Below are positions 5,609 to 5,757 of a stretch of DNA of 5,757 nt, piece by piece. How positions within the stretch are numbered: position 1 is the first letter of the stretch; each line of letters starts with the position of its first letter. The position numbers and the translations under genes were made by a program. This DNA comes from Bordetella parapertussis (lineage in GTDB: Bacteria; Pseudomonadota; Gammaproteobacteria; Burkholderiales; Burkholderiaceae_C), in assembly GCA_945873925.1 (NCBI GenBank), contig CAMCES010000079.1, positions 1 to 5,757 on the forward strand. The letters are read 5' to 3'. The notes beneath the pieces are model-generated. The model ran no database searches and had not been told where the DNA came from. It was given only the letters and a program-made list of their open reading frames with translations.

Positions 5609-5757
5609 ATGCACATCCATCGCTTCGCAGACCTCTGTGCCCAAGGCTCCGCCAAAGGCAAACGCGTGTTCATCCGCGCCGACTTGAACGTCCCGTTCGA
5701 TGACCACGGTGGCATCAGCGAGGACACCCGCATCCGCGCCTCCGTGCCCTGCATCGA
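5609..5757 (+). CDS. pgk: Phosphoglycerate kinase, N-terminal end (3' partial)
   Basis: The first 49 codons of phosphoglycerate kinase, which interconverts 1,3-bisphosphoglycerate plus ADP and 3-phosphoglycerate plus ATP in glycolysis and gluconeogenesis; the frame runs off the window. The diagnostic N-terminal block is present: KGKRVFIRADLNVP at 16-29, where Arg23, Asp25 and Asn27 form the 3-phosphoglycerate-binding RxDxN motif, followed by DTRIRASVP at 39-47. The start is fixed by a strong AAGGAG site 9 bases upstream. It lies 71 bases after azlD, with its own promoter-like sequence, so it is probably a separate transcription unit. Confidence 0.96.
   Translation, partial: MHIHRFADLCAQGSAKGKRVFIRADLNVPFDDHGGISEDTRIRASVPCI

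Overview
The window is GC-rich, gene-dense DNA that reads as the chromosome of a betaproteobacterium, most likely Burkholderiales/Comamonadaceae (Limnohabitans/Rhodoferax-like). This rests on protein signatures and gene order: the secD-secF tail, the classic smg/dprA versus def-fmt arrangement, a Comamonadaceae-type AzlC, and pgk. The genus is an inference from remembered family features, not from a search.

Layout. Bases 1-208 are the 3' end of secD, followed 12 bases later by the complete secF (221-1177). Together they encode the membrane SecDF pump that helps pull preproteins across the inner membrane. A strong hairpin terminator (1192-1220) separates secF from two genes on the minus strand: smg (DUF494, 1236-1730) and dprA (1785-2828), the DNA-processing protein that loads RecA on incoming single-stranded DNA. 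A divergent spacer of about 96 bases leads to a plus-strand cluster: def (2925-3437), fmt (3438-4460), azlC (4465-5199) and azlD (5196-5537). def and fmt handle the formyl group at both ends of translation initiation: Fmt formylates initiator Met-tRNA and Def removes the formyl group from nascent proteins. AzlC and AzlD form a two-subunit branched-chain amino acid exporter. These four genes abut or overlap and look like one translationally coupled operon. After a 71-base gap with its own promoter and Shine-Dalgarno, the 5' end of pgk (5609 onward) runs off the window.

No stretch over 300 bases lacks a gene. I see no tRNA, rRNA, CRISPR array, insertion sequence, phage gene or other sign of recent transfer. 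This is ordinary housekeeping chromosome, and I do not think it holds a new multi-gene system. The points worth a second look are small: a DprA that appears to lack its N-terminal SAM-like domain, an attenuator-like set of competing hairpins just before dprA, promoter placements suggesting leaderless smg and def mRNAs, an Asp-to-Glu change at a proton-relay position of SecF, and a low-complexity insertion in Fmt.
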